Shown here piece by piece: positions 23,779-34,291 of a stretch of DNA of 54,644 nucleotides (positions within the stretch are counted from its first letter, which is position 1; every line of letters begins with the position of its first letter). The notes under the pieces were generated by a model, which worked only from the letters and a program-made list of their open reading frames with translations, did no database searches and was not told where the DNA came from. Position numbers and translations under genes: made by a program. Source of the DNA: Candidatus Krumholzibacteriia bacterium (lineage in GTDB: Bacteria; Krumholzibacteriota; Krumholzibacteriia; LZORAL124-64-63); contig JAUVII010000005.1 of NCBI GenBank assembly GCA_030592845.1, forward strand, positions 1 through 54,644, read 5' to 3'.

Positions 23779-24969
23779 CTACATTAAATGCCGAAAATAA
23801 TGCTTCATGTTGGCATCGTATTTCATGGCAAATTTATACATCCACTGCCAACGCATCAATCTTCTGCCCAGCAATGAAGGATGATTGGTCATTGCTTCTT
23901 CGAAATTCTCCCCATTAAAAATGTCTGCATACAACGTGCAACCCTCAAATTCTCGAATTGGCTTCAAGAATATGTACCCATCACAAATTGTCGCAAGAGT
24001 GAAATCAGGATAGCCCAAGCAATACCCAGACTCTCCACCCGGCAAATCACCAAAAGGCGTCTCGTGCGTATCGAAGCCCACAGGTGTATTCCCTAGCGAT
24101 TCCATAACTCGATCAATGGCGCCACCAACCGGATATGTGAATTTTGTTGATGCTAAGCTTTCCCAAGGCGAGTGCAACAGAAGAGTAAATGATTGTTCGC
24201 CGACTTTATCATGCAACAGATTTCCCAGGCGCTGCGGATTCTTTCCGAGCAGCTTCTTGTTTTTGCTGTCATATACAGGTTGGTGAAATTTAGTAAATGA
24301 GTGATTTCGCCCGCAATAAATCAGGGCTTTTTCATTGGGCGTCACGAATTCCTTTATGGCCACCGCCGCCATGAAGGGATCCGGCTCACCCCGGTACCAT
24401 ACAGACTGCCACAACTCAGGAGACATGTTGTCCTGGAGAACTGTCAAATTTGGGCGATATCCGAGACCAACAATTCGAAACTTTGGATCATCTGGATCCA
24501 AGGAGGAATTCAATTCCCAGGCAGCTCGATAAAGGTCCATATATTCAACGTAGCACCAGTACATTTTATAGCGGAACACCAGGCTACGAACCGCCTCTTC
24601 ATCATATTCTTGTGCTGTCACAATTGAATCAGCCTCTGACTGCAATTCGTAAGATCCAAACTCAATCCCAAGATTGTGGATTCCTGCTTTATACAGTCGT
24701 GGAATTAAGCCCTGCACAAAAATTACATCGTGTTTAACGCGGTGATATTCTCCCAGAATTACTATGTTGTGGTCTTCAAATTTTTCCAGGAGATAGTCCT
24801 CCGGCGACTCTCCTTCGGAAGCAATATAATGACTGAGAGCCGACTGGAGATTTTCGGACAATGAAGGAATAGGCTCCTTCATAACCCAGCTGTAGACTAG
24901 AGGTGCCATTGAAAAGAACAGAACCAGCACTCCCCAGGCCCACTTTTTTGTGCGTTTATCCCAAACCAC
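23779..24969 (-). CDS. Membrane-anchored ChaN/erythromycin-esterase-like protein
   Basis: A 396-aa protein with a GTG start at 24969 (AGGGG 5 nt upstream), one N-terminal membrane anchor (about 13-30), then a soluble domain. The segment HNIVILGEYHRVKHD and later YCGRNHSF resemble the GE-x-H and His motifs of the EreA/ChaN/TIKI group. Those include haem-binding proteins and hydrolases, so the reaction cannot be assigned. Base composition is clearly lower in GC than the flanking genes. First gene of the repeat-linked island. Confidence 0.55.
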   Translation of the reverse strand: MVWDKRTKKWAWGVLVLFFSMAPLVYSWVMKEPIPSLSENLQSALSHYIASEGESPEDYLLEKFEDHNIVILGEYHRVKHDVIFVQGLIPRLYKAGIHNLGIEFGSYELQSEADSIVTAQEYDEEAVRSLVFRYKMYWCYVEYMDLYRAAWELNSSLDPDDPKFRIVGLGYRPNLTVLQDNMSPELWQSVWYRGEPDPFMAAVAIKEFVTPNEKALIYCGRNHSFTKFHQPVYDSKNKKLLGKNPQRLGNLLHDKVGEQSFTLLLHSPWESLASTKFTYPVGGAIDRVMESLGNTPVGFDTHETPFGDLPGGESGYCLGYPDFTLATICDGYIFLKPIREFEGCTLYADIFNGENFEEAMTNHPSLLGRRLMRWQWMYKFAMKYDANMKHYFRHLM

Positions 24970-25400
24970 TAATCCCCTGCCCTTTTTCGAAGCGCCACGT
25001 AAAGCTAACGTGAATTACCCATACCCACCTATCGGATTATACGGCAAAAGTATGGGCATAAACAAAACGTCTTTGATATCCATTCTTTTACAGGGATATC
25101 CAACCCGAAAAACCCGGACAAATTCTTCCTCGTCATCAGGACATTTCTAACGTGAAGATTGGGTTGTGCGATGGTTCCAGGTGCGCTGGGATAAAAAATA
25201 TCATTGCGAAAATCGCCCCCAGGGGCACGTTTGAAAAGACAATCTATTGATAATAAGTAAGTTAAAAATTGGAGCTTCAAACTGGAGCCTCTGTTATGTC
25301 GTTGATCCCTACGGTAGAATTGCCGGTGCGGCATGGAATCTGCTATCCCGAAACGAGCCCAAACAGCAGATTGAGCCAATTCCAAGGGATAAAACGAACC
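24970..25400. other. AT-richer spacer, no gene recognised
   Basis: A 431-bp stretch upstream of the YCF48-like gene. It holds a 7-bp inverted pair CCCATAC/GTATGGG near 25018-25056 but no convincing gene or third copy of the 61-bp repeat. It may be the decayed outer edge of the island. Confidence 0.5.
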
Positions 25401-26495
25401 ATGTCTCGAATCCTCAAATTGTTATGCCTGTCCTGCTGCCTGCTGGCGGCTTCCTGCGGCCCTAAAGAAGCCGAAGTGGGCTGGGAATCGGTGGAATTGG
25501 GTACTGACGCCGAGTTTCGTGACGTCTTTTTCCTCGATTCCCAAAACGGCTGGATTGTGGGCAAAGGTGGTGTGGGGATCACCGGGGGCATCATCGGTCG
25601 CACCCGCGACGGGGGTGGGACCTGGACCTACCGCAGCGGCCTGATCGGGAAACGTCCCCGTACCAGATCGGTCGATTTGAACGCCGTTGTATTCGTCGAT
25701 ACGCTGCGGGGCTGCATCGCCGCGGGGGCGGGGACCATGATCACCACCACCGATGGCGGCGAGACCTGGGACAGGATTCCCCCGACGGGCCCGGTTTACG
25801 CGCAAAACAAGGACATCGATTTTGTGGATGATCGTAACGGATGGGTTATCGGCCGGCAGGGAGTACTCCGCACCGACGATGGCGGCGACAGCTGGAGGCG
25901 CGTCGACGAGGAGGAAAAAATGACAGGTGACGCTCTTGATTTCCTGGATCTTGAGCACGGTTGGGTGGTTGGGAAATTCGGTGCCGCCCACCGCACTGAA
26001 GACGGCGGAGTGACCTGGGAAAAAGTGGAGGCATGGGGAGATCTGGAAGGTCTCAGCGGAGACGAAATGCCCAAATTCACCTCGGTCCACTTCAGCGATG
26101 AAAACCACGGCTGGATTGCGGGCTACATTCGTGAATTCCCCGGTTTTGAACAGCACGATTGGGGGGTCATCATTCACACGTCGGACGGTGGCCGGACCTG
26201 GGAACATCAGCTGGACGGTGTCGAATCTCTTTTGAAGTCCATCAGGTTCGAAAACAACCGGCGCGGCTGGGCGGTCGGCTACAACGTCAACGACGGGACC
26301 GCACAAATTTTGGCGACCGAAAACGGCGGCGGGTCCTGGGAGATCCAGACAACAATCCATGGGGAAGAACTGCTGGCTTTGTTTGAACGAGACGGACAGG
26401 TATGGGCCGTGGGCGACAGGGTCAGGGAAAAGCCCCAGAGAATGTTCAGGCTAATCCCCGCCCTCGGTGTCGGGAAGTCCGGCGAGGTCCAGTGA
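25401..26495 (+). CDS. YCF48/BNR-repeat beta-propeller lipoprotein
   Basis: A 364-aa lipoprotein starting MSRILKLLCLSCCLLAASCG, lipobox LAASC. At least five repeats of the pattern 'GW-x-V/I-G-x-x-G...T-x-DGG-x-TW' are visible, the YCF48/photosystem II assembly-like seven-bladed propeller fold. ATG 25401 is chosen over a longer frame from 25269 because it gives the signal peptide. In non-phototrophs these are envelope proteins of unclear role. Its last 45 bp overlap, on the opposite strand, the end of the next gene. Confidence 0.88.
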   Translation: MSRILKLLCLSCCLLAASCGPKEAEVGWESVELGTDAEFRDVFFLDSQNGWIVGKGGVGITGGIIGRTRDGGGTWTYRSGLIGKRPRTRSVDLNAVVFVDTLRGCIAAGAGTMITTTDGGETWDRIPPTGPVYAQNKDIDFVDDRNGWVIGRQGVLRTDDGGDSWRRVDEEEKMTGDALDFLDLEHGWVVGKFGAAHRTEDGGVTWEKVEAWGDLEGLSGDEMPKFTSVHFSDENHGWIAGYIREFPGFEQHDWGVIIHTSDGGRTWEHQLDGVESLLKSIRFENNRRGWAVGYNVNDGTAQILATENGGGSWEIQTTIHGEELLALFERDGQVWAVGDRVREKPQRMFRLIPALGVGKSGEVQ

Positions 26496-26966
26496 GTCGG
26501 TGAAGGCGAGTGAGGTCTTCAGGCCCTCGAATACGGCGTCCATCAACTCGAATTGGCCCTGCGCCATGTAGAGGGCCAGCAACGATTTTTCATTCATCAC
26601 GAATACGTATCGTTTGCGGTACTGGTGGCTGAGATGGTCCCAGGTATCGACTGCCCGGGCCGGTCTGCCGCTCACCTGGAAACTGTCGCGTGAGGCGGTT
26701 TCGCGCCGCCCGTCTTCCCGCAATTGGACCAGGGCCCGCTCGATGGCTTTGTCGATATTCCAGCCCATCCTGCCCATGTCTTCCACCGCAATGCGCTCGA
26801 AGTCCTTGCGGAACTGGTGCTTTTCGCCGGAGTCGAAATGTTCCCAGTCCGGCGGAACCATCAGGGATACGGCATGGGTCCCGACCTGGATTCGGGTCGG
26901 TTCCGGCTGGTCGCAGGCCGCCGTCAGGCTCAGGGTCAAAAAAAGCAGCCAGACCACGCGTCGCAT
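26451..26966 (-). CDS. Putative lipoprotein, unknown function
   Basis: A 171-aa protein with signal peptide and lipobox LTAAC, then a mixed alpha/beta body. Pro-Pro-Asp-Trp and 'GRPARAVDTW' resemble small DUF-type stress lipoproteins, but no family is certain. RBS GGAGG lies upstream and its ATG shares one base with the stop of the preceding lipoprotein gene, so the two are co-translated. The C-terminus overlaps the YCF48-like gene. Confidence 0.7.
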   Translation of the reverse strand: MRRVVWLLFLTLSLTAACDQPEPTRIQVGTHAVSLMVPPDWEHFDSGEKHQFRKDFERIAVEDMGRMGWNIDKAIERALVQLREDGRRETASRDSFQVSGRPARAVDTWDHLSHQYRKRYVFVMNEKSLLALYMAQGQFELMDAVFEGLKTSLAFTDSLDLAGLPDTEGGD

Positions 26967-27553
26967 CAGTGATCCTCCGCCGGTTGGAAGGTAACCGTTT
27001 CCACGACCCGCTCGAACAGGGGCAGGTTCACGGGCAGGCCCAAAAAGGCCGCTTCGAAAAGGTGGTCTTTTTTCAGGAAGTAATACTCGCGTCCGACCAG
27101 CGACCGTTCCGGCATGTTCAAGGTGAAGTCCAGACGGTAGGCCGGCATGCCGGCGATGGTATCGGGCACCATGGCATGCACGACGAAGCTGTCGACGGGA
27201 ACCGGCCAGCCCTCCGTGGATAACCTGGTTTCCTTAACCACATCATCGAGGGTGAAGGGTCCGCGGTGGCCCCTTTTGAGGCTCCGTTCGCCGACCTTGT
27301 AATACTCCGCAATATAAATGCGTTCCCCGACTGATCCCTTGTGGGTGAACCAGACGCCACGCAACCCGCCCTGGTTGTGCTTTTGACGTTCCCATTGGGC
27401 GGGCGGGGGCTGGAAGGTCAGGGGTATGACGCACCAGTTGAAGGTTTCCGCCGCAAGAAGGGGTTCCTTGAGGGCTTTCTTTTCCTGGGAATCACAGGCA
27501 AGAAAAACCGTCAGGATAATAAACAAGAACCAGACGCCGCGTGAACGACTCAA
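26966..27553 (-). CDS. Putative lipoprotein, unknown function
   Basis: A 195-aa protein with a TTG start at 27553 fixed by AAGGAG 6 nt upstream. The signal peptide VWFLFIILTVFLAC carries the lipobox Cys. The mature part shows a loose resemblance to the next protein downstream: both have a conserved middle around a Pro-x-Pro-V-D or G-R-P-A-R-A-V-D segment and a C-terminal F-E-x-x-x-x-T. They are probably distant paralogues made from one mRNA. Confidence 0.7.
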   Translation of the reverse strand: MSRSRGVWFLFIILTVFLACDSQEKKALKEPLLAAETFNWCVIPLTFQPPPAQWERQKHNQGGLRGVWFTHKGSVGERIYIAEYYKVGERSLKRGHRGPFTLDDVVKETRLSTEGWPVPVDSFVVHAMVPDTIAGMPAYRLDFTLNMPERSLVGREYYFLKKDHLFEAAFLGLPVNLPLFERVVETVTFQPAEDH

Positions 27554-27568
27554 GGTGTCTCCTTCCGA

Positions 27569-29098
27569 TCAACCCGCCAGATACAACCCCGCCCCAGGTC
27601 CCAAAGGCAGGCCCCTCAACAGCCAGATCACCAGCAAAATCATCCACCCAATAGTAAAGGCCACCGAGTAGGGCAGCATGGTGGCGATGACCGTGCCGAT
27701 GCCGGCCTTGGGGTCGTACTTCTGGACGAAGGCCACGATCAGGGCGAAAAACGACATCATGGGGGAAATCATGTTGGTGGTGCTGTCCCCGATCCGGTAG
27801 ACGCCCTGCACCAGCTCGGGGGTGTAGCCCAGCAGCATGAACATGGGCACGAAGATGGGGGCCATGAAGGCCCACTTGGCCGAGGCGCTGCCCATGGTCA
27901 GGTTCAGCGCGGCGGACAAAATAATGAACGACAGCATCAGCGGGATGGGTCCCAGTCCCGACGCCTTCAATCCCTCGGCGCCCCCGATGGCCAGGATCAT
28001 GCCCAGGTTGGTGTACTTGAAGTAGGCCACGAACTGGGCGGCGAAAAACACCAGGACCATGAACAGGGCCAGGGTTTCCATGGATTCCTTCATGCCCGTG
28101 ACGATGTCACTGTCGCTCTTGAAAGTGCCGGCGGCAAACCCGTAGGCCACTCCGGCAAGCAGTCCGCCCAGGAAAATGAAGGTTACGATGCCGTGCATGA
28201 AGGGTGAGTGCAGAACACTGCCGGTTTCAATGTCCCGCAGGAAACCGTTGGCCGGCACGAGACCCCATACGACCACGCCCATCAGCAGCAGATTAACCGC
28301 GGCCGACCACCACAATCCCTTTTTTTCCGCAGCGGTCACTGGTTTCATGTCGTCAAACTGGTCCGGCTTGGGCCCTTCGTAAACCCCGAGCCGCGGCACC
28401 ACGATTTTTTCGGTGACCCAGGTGCCCAGGCTCGCGATGATGAAGGTCGAGACGAACATGAAGTAATAATTGCAGGCCGGAGTGATGGTGTATTCGACGT
28501 CGATGATGCGGGCGGCTTCCTGGGTGATGCCCGCCAGAAGGGGGTCGATGGTGCCCAGCAGCAGGTTGGCGCTGAAGCCTCCCGATACTCCGGCAAAAGC
28601 GGCGGCCAACCCGGCGATGGGGTGCCGGCCGATGGACAGGAAGATGATCGCTCCCAACGGAACCAGCAATACGTAGCCCACGTCGCTGGCTATGTTGGAC
28701 ATCACTCCGGCCAGGACGATCACGAAGGTCAGCAAACGGCGGGGCGCCGCGTGCACGAGCAGGCGCAAAGAGGTGGCCATCAAGCCGCTCTTTTCAGCCA
28801 CTCCGATGCCCAGCAGCGCGACCATGACGGTACCCAGGGGAGCGAAACCGGTGTAGTTCCTGACGGTGTGTTCCAGGATCCAGTGCAGCCCCGAACGGGA
28901 AATCAGGTTGATCGGTTCGATAATGGAGCCATCCTTGGGATGGATGGCGGTCACGCCCAATTCGCTCAACAGCCAGGACAAAAAAACCACCGATGCGGCC
29001 AGGATGGCGAACAGGGTGGCGGGATGAGGCAGGGCGTTGCCCACCTTTTCGATGGCGCCCAGGAAGCGGGGCAATAGTTGCGCGCGAGCGGTGGTCAT
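27569..29098 (-). CDS. AbgT family transporter
   Basis: A 509-aa inner-membrane protein with 11-13 helices. The family signature near the end, [20 protein letters not shown], is followed by [17 protein letters not shown], and [13 protein letters not shown] opens the first helix. AbgT proteins import p-aminobenzoyl-glutamate or export sulfonamides. ATG 29098 (MTTARAQLL) fits the family length; a longer frame from 29242 would invade the divergent promoter region. No abgAB peptidase genes are nearby. Confidence 0.93.
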   Translation of the reverse strand: MTTARAQLLPRFLGAIEKVGNALPHPATLFAILAASVVFLSWLLSELGVTAIHPKDGSIIEPINLISRSGLHWILEHTVRNYTGFAPLGTVMVALLGIGVAEKSGLMATSLRLLVHAAPRRLLTFVIVLAGVMSNIASDVGYVLLVPLGAIIFLSIGRHPIAGLAAAFAGVSGGFSANLLLGTIDPLLAGITQEAARIIDVEYTITPACNYYFMFVSTFIIASLGTWVTEKIVVPRLGVYEGPKPDQFDDMKPVTAAEKKGLWWSAAVNLLLMGVVVWGLVPANGFLRDIETGSVLHSPFMHGIVTFIFLGGLLAGVAYGFAAGTFKSDSDIVTGMKESMETLALFMVLVFFAAQFVAYFKYTNLGMILAIGGAEGLKASGLGPIPLMLSFIILSAALNLTMGSASAKWAFMAPIFVPMFMLLGYTPELVQGVYRIGDSTTNMISPMMSFFALIVAFVQKYDPKAGIGTVIATMLPYSVAFTIGWMILLVIWLLRGLPLGPGAGLYLAG

Positions 29099-29224
29099 GA
29101 AGCGGCCGGCCTTTCGGGAATGCGGGTTTGGGAGGGACCAACCGGATATTAGGCCAACCTCCCGGGCCGTAACAGTGATAACTTGGAGCGGTAGATAATC
29201 ACACCAGGTTTTGCAGGAGGATTT

Positions 29225-30091
29225 GTGACGGCGAAGATACATCCATGGACCCGGTTTCGGGTCCCGTTAATGTGGGGCCTGCTCTTGTGGGGGCTTTCCG
29301 AGTGCGCCCATGAAACCACCTTGACCAAGGCCGATCTGCGATTGTACGGCGACCTCGAAACAGGCGTGCTTCCGTCAGGTTCCGATTCCCTGCTGTGCGT
29401 GTCCTACAACATCGAATACAGCGAAAAACTGGACCAGGCCCTGACCGACCTGACGTCCGACCCCCGCCTCCTCAACCCGGACATCCTGCTGCTGCAGGAA
29501 ATGGACCCCGAAGGGGTGGCCTTCCTCGCCGAACGCATGGGAATGAACTACTTCTATTATCCCTCGTTCATCCATCCCCATCACGGCCGCCTGTTCGGCA
29601 CCGCGGTGCTTTCTCCCTGGCCCCTTGGGCAGCCCCAATCCATCGTCCTGCCCTATCCCAATCCCCTGACCGACAACCATCGCACGGCCCTGGCCGTGGA
29701 TATAGAGATCGGGAACCGGGTGGTGCGCGCGGTGAGCGTTCACATGTCCACGTTGATGATCGACCTGGAGGATCGCCTCGAGCAGGCGACCATCGTGGCC
29801 GACAGCCTTGTCTCGGACAAGGGAGCCGCAATCATCGGAGGGGATTTCAATACCGGGACACCCTGGGAAGTGGTTGTGTTTCGGCGGGTGGCGCGGAAAG
29901 CCGGTTTCAGGGAGGCGCGTTTCCAAGTGGAGAGGACCGCGCTGGGCGGACCTCTGGATATGGTCGGCTACCATTTGAACCTCGACCACATCTATTACCG
30001 GGACCTGGACTTGGTGGCCGCGGGGGTGTCGGACGACGCCACGGCCAGCGACCACTTTCCGGTCTGGAGCCTTTTCCGGTGGCGGAAGTGA
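29225..30091 (+). CDS. Endonuclease/exonuclease/phosphatase family hydrolase, exported
   Basis: A 288-aa protein with a GTG start (AGGAGG 4 nt upstream) and a hydrophobic N-terminal segment ending in SECAH, probably a signal peptide or anchor. EEP-fold motifs are complete: [24 protein letters not shown] and SDHFPVWSL, giving the Asn, Glu, Asp-Asn and Asp-His active-site residues. Members cleave phosphodiesters (nucleic acids, sphingomyelin, inositol phosphates). Export suggests an envelope or extracellular substrate. Confidence 0.85.
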   Translation: MTAKIHPWTRFRVPLMWGLLLWGLSECAHETTLTKADLRLYGDLETGVLPSGSDSLLCVSYNIEYSEKLDQALTDLTSDPRLLNPDILLLQEMDPEGVAFLAERMGMNYFYYPSFIHPHHGRLFGTAVLSPWPLGQPQSIVLPYPNPLTDNHRTALAVDIEIGNRVVRAVSVHMSTLMIDLEDRLEQATIVADSLVSDKGAAIIGGDFNTGTPWEVVVFRRVARKAGFREARFQVERTALGGPLDMVGYHLNLDHIYYRDLDLVAAGVSDDATASDHFPVWSLFRWRK

Positions 30092-30094
30092 AGA

Positions 30095-30343
30095 TCAGGC
30101 GGGGCTGGGTTCTTCTGAGGTGTCTTCTTCGTCCTGGTCGACTTCTTCTTCGGTCTCTTCGACTTCCGGCCAGGTCTCGGTCACGTTGCCGAATGCATCG
30201 ACCGTGATAATCGGCTTCACCACTTCTTCACCAGCGGCAATGGCAGCCTTGCGCTCGGCTTTGGCCAGGCGTTTGGCTTCCTTCTTTTTCTTCTTTTCGA
30301 GTTCCTTGCGGCGTTTCTCGTAGGAGAAATTGGATCGCGCCAA
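30095..30343 (-). CDS. Small charged protein, unknown function
   Basis: An 82-aa protein with a strongly basic first half (runs of Lys/Arg/Glu, probably helical) and an acidic Glu/Asp-rich tail. The opening MARSNFSYEKRRKELEKKK is one I associate with a widespread uncharacterised family of short bacterial proteins. The ATG is preceded by GGAAATCC. It lies between convergent and divergent neighbours with its own spacer. Functional assignment is not possible. Confidence 0.65.
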   Translation of the reverse strand: MARSNFSYEKRRKELEKKKKKEAKRLAKAERKAAIAAGEEVVKPIITVDAFGNVTETWPEVEETEEEVDQDEEDTSEEPSPA

Positions 30344-30529
30344 GTGGATTTCCTTTCGACGGTGAAAAGCGGGTTCGATGGTTTAACCCGGGAATTGTAG
30401 GTCTGCGGCAGGCTCAGGTCAATAAAGAGTCGTAGGCCGGACCCAATTCTGTTCATTAAACCCTTGAAGTATTAGTGTATTGTGGTCCCTGTTCGCACCC
30501 TCAAAGATTTTGGAAGAAACGCGAAAACC

Positions 30530-31030
30530 ATGGATTTTACCCCCTTCATCGTCTGTTCCCCCGGCGATCGGGCTCCCCGGCCACGTCCCATGAGTACTCC
30601 CGACGGCCTGGGGGATCGCATGCGAACGGCGGCTTTTGCCGAATTGCAGGCGATTGTAGCTTTCCGGTGGGCGGTGGATCAGTTCCCGGACGCCCCGCCG
30701 GCCCTCAGGGACAAATGGACCGCTCAGGTTGCCGATGAAACCCGTCACTACGAAATGATCTGCAGGCGCATGGGGGAGCTGGGTTTCGAGCTGACGGGCC
30801 AACCGGTATCGACCGCGCTTTGGGAGTCGTTGAAGGTGTGCACCACGGACAGGGATTTCTGCATCAGGATCGCCAGCGCCGAAGAGCGCGGCCGCCTGGC
30901 GGGAGTCCGGCTGGTCGATTACCTGGGGAAGTCCGACCCCGAGACCACGGCGATATTTCAGGAAATAGCCGATGACGAAGTGGCTCATGTCGCCCTGGCC
31001 GCCACCTTTTTCGATTGGGTGCCGGAGTAA
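30530..31030 (+). CDS. Ferritin-like (DUF455-type) di-iron protein
   Basis: A 166-aa four-helix-bundle protein. The first helix has F-A-E-L-Q-A-I and the second ADETRHYEMI; later helices have ASAEERGRLAG and IADDEVAHVALA. The E, ExxH, E and ExxH pattern is the di-iron site of ferritin-like proteins. ATG 30530 is preferred to an upstream GTG at 30482 because the added 16 residues look non-homologous. Oxygen or peroxide scavenging, or modification of a substrate, is inferred from the fold. Confidence 0.75.
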   Translation: MDFTPFIVCSPGDRAPRPRPMSTPDGLGDRMRTAAFAELQAIVAFRWAVDQFPDAPPALRDKWTAQVADETRHYEMICRRMGELGFELTGQPVSTALWESLKVCTTDRDFCIRIASAEERGRLAGVRLVDYLGKSDPETTAIFQEIADDEVAHVALAATFFDWVPE

Positions 31031-31040
31031 TACCGGAATA

Positions 31041-32663
31041 TCATTTCTTTGAATTACGCCGGCTCAGGAACGTGTGGACCCTGCCGATCAGACGGCCGGG
31101 AGAAAACGGCTTGCGGATCAGATCGACGTCTTCCATGGCAAAGCCCTGTCTTTCCAGAACGTCGTCCGTATAACCCGACATGAACAGGGCGTTGAGCTCA
31201 GGCATTTCCAGGCGCAGCCGGGCCACCAGTTCGGGACCGTTCATGACCGGCATGATGACGTCGGTCAGGACCATGTCGAAGGCCCAGTCATGTTTTTCGG
31301 CAAGGGCGAGGGCTTCCTCTCCGGAGTGGGCAACCTCCACCTGATAGCCCTCTTTTTCCAGGGCCTTGGTGATGAGGCGGCCGGCGGCCTCGTCGTCTTC
31401 CACCACCAGGATGCGTTCATTCCCGGAGGCCCCGGGGCGGAATTCAGGTTCCCCCGACCCGGCGGAAGAGAGAGGTTCAGCCGATTCGGGCAGCAGGATT
31501 TCCAGGGTGGTACCGTGGCCCTCGTGGCTGACGATGCGGACATCGCCACCGCTCTGCTTGATGATGCCGTAGACGCTCGACAGGCCCAGCCCCGTCCCCC
31601 GACCCCTTTCCTTGGTGGTGAAAAAGGGTTCGAAAGCCCGGGCGACGACCTCGCTGTCCATACCCGATCCCGTATCCGTGAATTTCAGGGAAACATACCG
31701 GCCCATGGGCAAATCCACTCCGTTGGTGACCGATTTGATCCCTCGGGTGGTCTTGATGGTCAGAATTCCGCCGTCGGGCATGGCGTCCCGGGCATTGGAC
31801 ACGATGTTCAGGATAACCTGTTCCAACTGCCCCGGGTCCACCTTGACGGGCAGGGGGACACCGGCGGTCTCGAGGACCATTTCAATGTCCTCACTGATCA
31901 GGCGCCGGATCATCCCCGTCAGGTTACCGACCACCAGTTCGAGGTCGACGATTTCCGGTTTGAGATCCTGTTTGCGGCTGAACGCCAACAATTGCGCGGT
32001 CAGCGTGGCCGCTTTTTCTCCGGCCCGGACGATCTCCCGGGCATCCTCCAGAAGCTCAGGCTGGTCCGCCACCGAGTCCTTGATGAGTTCCGCGTAGCCC
32101 AAGATGGCCACGAGGATATTGTTGAAATCGTGGGCGATGCCGCCGGCCAGTTTTCCGACGGCTTCCATTTTCTGGGCGTGCCGCAGCTCTTCTTCCAGAT
32201 GCTTCCGTTCGGTTATTTCCCGCCAGGCCACGTGAAGGACATCGCGGCCCGCGAGGGGGACCGAGGTCAGCAGGACTTCCACCGGAAAAACTTCCCCGTC
32301 GGCACGCTGATGGTTCCATTCGAAACGATGGCTGCCTCGGGCAAAGGCGAGGGCCATCATATCGTTGGCTTTTTCAAAGGAAATCCGGCCGTCGGGTTGA
32401 TACTCCGGGGAAAGTTCGGAGGGGTGGGTCTGGAGCAGTTCTTCCCGGGTGGCGTAACGCAGCATCTTGACGGTGGCTTCGTTGCAGTCCACGAAAGTGT
32501 CGCCGTCGATGATCAGGTTGGCGTCGGCGGATCTTTCGAAAACTTCACGGTAGCCGGGAAGTTCGTCCTTGTTCTCGTACCTGGCAAGCAACGCCTGAAG
32601 GTCCTGCACCTGCCGGCGCAATCCTTCGATATCCGATGAGCACTTTTTATCGTCGTAGGGCAT
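31041..32663 (-). CDS. Hybrid sensor histidine kinase with PAS and receiver domains
   Basis: A 540-aa cytosolic protein without membrane helices. Order: short coiled N-terminus, PAS domain (about 38-150), HisKA with phospho-acceptor His178 in [11 protein letters not shown], HATPase with [21 protein letters not shown] and [13 protein letters not shown], then a receiver domain (about 425-540) with VVEDDE and phosphorylated Asp in [10 protein letters not shown]. The layout is that of soluble PAS kinases coupled to a fused receiver; no DNA-binding partner lies next to it. The convergent ferritin-like gene may be coincidental. Confidence 0.93.
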   Translation of the reverse strand: MPYDDKKCSSDIEGLRRQVQDLQALLARYENKDELPGYREVFERSADANLIIDGDTFVDCNEATVKMLRYATREELLQTHPSELSPEYQPDGRISFEKANDMMALAFARGSHRFEWNHQRADGEVFPVEVLLTSVPLAGRDVLHVAWREITERKHLEEELRHAQKMEAVGKLAGGIAHDFNNILVAILGYAELIKDSVADQPELLEDAREIVRAGEKAATLTAQLLAFSRKQDLKPEIVDLELVVGNLTGMIRRLISEDIEMVLETAGVPLPVKVDPGQLEQVILNIVSNARDAMPDGGILTIKTTRGIKSVTNGVDLPMGRYVSLKFTDTGSGMDSEVVARAFEPFFTTKERGRGTGLGLSSVYGIIKQSGGDVRIVSHEGHGTTLEILLPESAEPLSSAGSGEPEFRPGASGNERILVVEDDEAAGRLITKALEKEGYQVEVAHSGEEALALAEKHDWAFDMVLTDVIMPVMNGPELVARLRLEMPELNALFMSGYTDDVLERQGFAMEDVDLIRKPFSPGRLIGRVHTFLSRRNSKK

Positions 32664-32884
32664 TGGGTCGCCTTGATTGGTGGACTGTTCCTATCCATGA
32701 TAAGAAGATCCGGGCGGACACGGCCACCGGAATTTTTTTCCCTGTCGCGATCATAAATCCAGATCGGCAAAAAACGGTATTAGTTGAGTTTTGAGGATAT
32801 TAATCCCGGCAAAGGGGTAGCCAGGCGAAAATTTAGGTATATTCCACAGCTAATCCGCCTCCTGAATGTACCTTATGCCCTTGG

Positions 32885-34291
32885 ATGACATCTTTGACCA
32901 ATCCTTCCAACAACCTGACCACCGATCCGATCCCGGTTCTGATCCGCAGGTTGGCGATTCCCTCGTCGGTGGGAATGTTCTTCAACACCATGTACAACGT
33001 GGTGGACACCTACTACGCGGGCGGTCTGTCGACAGAGGCCCTGGCGGCACTTTCCCTGACCTTCCCCATATTTTTCATTCTCCTGGCCATGGGCATGGGA
33101 TTCTCCACGGGAGCGACCGCTCTTATCGGTAACGCGCTTGGCCGCATGGACCGCGCCGAGGCCTCCCTGATCGCCAGCCAGGGGTTGATCCTGACCTTCC
33201 TGCTGACCGCCGTGGTCATGGCCACCGGGTTCACCGCGGCTCCTTCGTTGTTCCGTCTGCTGGGGGCGACCGACCAATACCTGGAACTGTGTCTCCAGTA
33301 TATCAACGTGATCCTCGGTGGCTGCGGAATAACCCTGTTCGTGTTCATGTTCAACGGGATCCTCAATTCCCAGGGGGACACCCATTCCTTTCGGGATTAC
33401 CTGATCGTGGCGACGGTGGCCAACATCATCCTGGACCCCTGGTTCATGTACGGTGGCCTGGGAATACCCGCGATGGGCGTCAGGGGCATCGCCGCGGCGA
33501 CGGTTCTGGTGCAGATGGGCGGAGTGATATTCCTGGGCATGCGCGCCCGGCGCACCGGTCTGATTTTCCGGTCCAGCGGCGCCCGGTGGCGGCCGGACCG
33601 CCGCGTCCTGCGCGCGATCATCGGCCAGGGAGTTCCCGCCAGCCTGAACATGATGACCGTGGCCCTGGGCATTTTCATCATCACCTACTTTCTGAGCGGA
33701 TTCGGCCAGAAGACCGTGGCGGCCTACGGGGCGGCGACACGCATCGAACAGATCGTTCTGCTGCCGGCTCTTGGTCTGAACGTGGCGGCCTTGACCCTGG
33801 CGGCCCAGAACGGCGGGGCGGGAAGGTTCGACAGGGTCCGCTCCACGGTCAGGTACGCTTTGTCGTACGGCGCGATCGTGATGGTGCTTGGCGCGGCCAT
33901 CGTATTTTTCGGGGCGGGTCCGTTGATGCGTTTGTTCTCCAAGGATCCGGAAGTCGTAGCTATCGGCGTCAGCTATCTTCGCATCGCGGCTTTTATCGAA
34001 CACGCCTACGTTTTCCTGTTCATCAACACGTCGCTGCTTCAGGGCTTGAAAAAGCCGGCGTTTGCCCTTTGGATTGGGCTGTACAGGCAGCTGATCATGC
34101 CCGCCGCGCTTTTCTATCTGGTGACCAGGGTATTGGACATCGGGTTGACCGGTATCTGGTGGGGAATTTTCGCGATCGCCTGGTCCGCTGCCATTGTGTC
34201 CATTTTCTACGCCAGGGGCGTGGTTGATAAAATGGCCCGGGTTGCGCCACTACCTGACGAATCCCCGGAACAGGAGCCTTCCGTTACATGA
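32885..34291 (+). CDS. MATE family efflux transporter
   Basis: A 468-aa, twelve-helix inner-membrane antiporter of the MATE family. Typical features are SVGMFFNTMYNVVDTYYAG in helix 1, GMGFSTGATALIGNALGR and the symmetric second half with GQGVPASLNMM. These exchange Na+ or H+ for cationic drugs or metabolites. The stop codon overlaps the start of the NhaC gene (ATGA), so a sodium antiporter is co-translated, which suggests sodium coupling. Confidence 0.92.
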   Translation: MTSLTNPSNNLTTDPIPVLIRRLAIPSSVGMFFNTMYNVVDTYYAGGLSTEALAALSLTFPIFFILLAMGMGFSTGATALIGNALGRMDRAEASLIASQGLILTFLLTAVVMATGFTAAPSLFRLLGATDQYLELCLQYINVILGGCGITLFVFMFNGILNSQGDTHSFRDYLIVATVANIILDPWFMYGGLGIPAMGVRGIAAATVLVQMGGVIFLGMRARRTGLIFRSSGARWRPDRRVLRAIIGQGVPASLNMMTVALGIFIITYFLSGFGQKTVAAYGAATRIEQIVLLPALGLNVAALTLAAQNGGAGRFDRVRSTVRYALSYGAIVMVLGAAIVFFGAGPLMRLFSKDPEVVAIGVSYLRIAAFIEHAYVFLFINTSLLQGLKKPAFALWIGLYRQLIMPAALFYLVTRVLDIGLTGIWWGIFAIAWSAAIVSIFYARGVVDKMARVAPLPDESPEQEPSVT

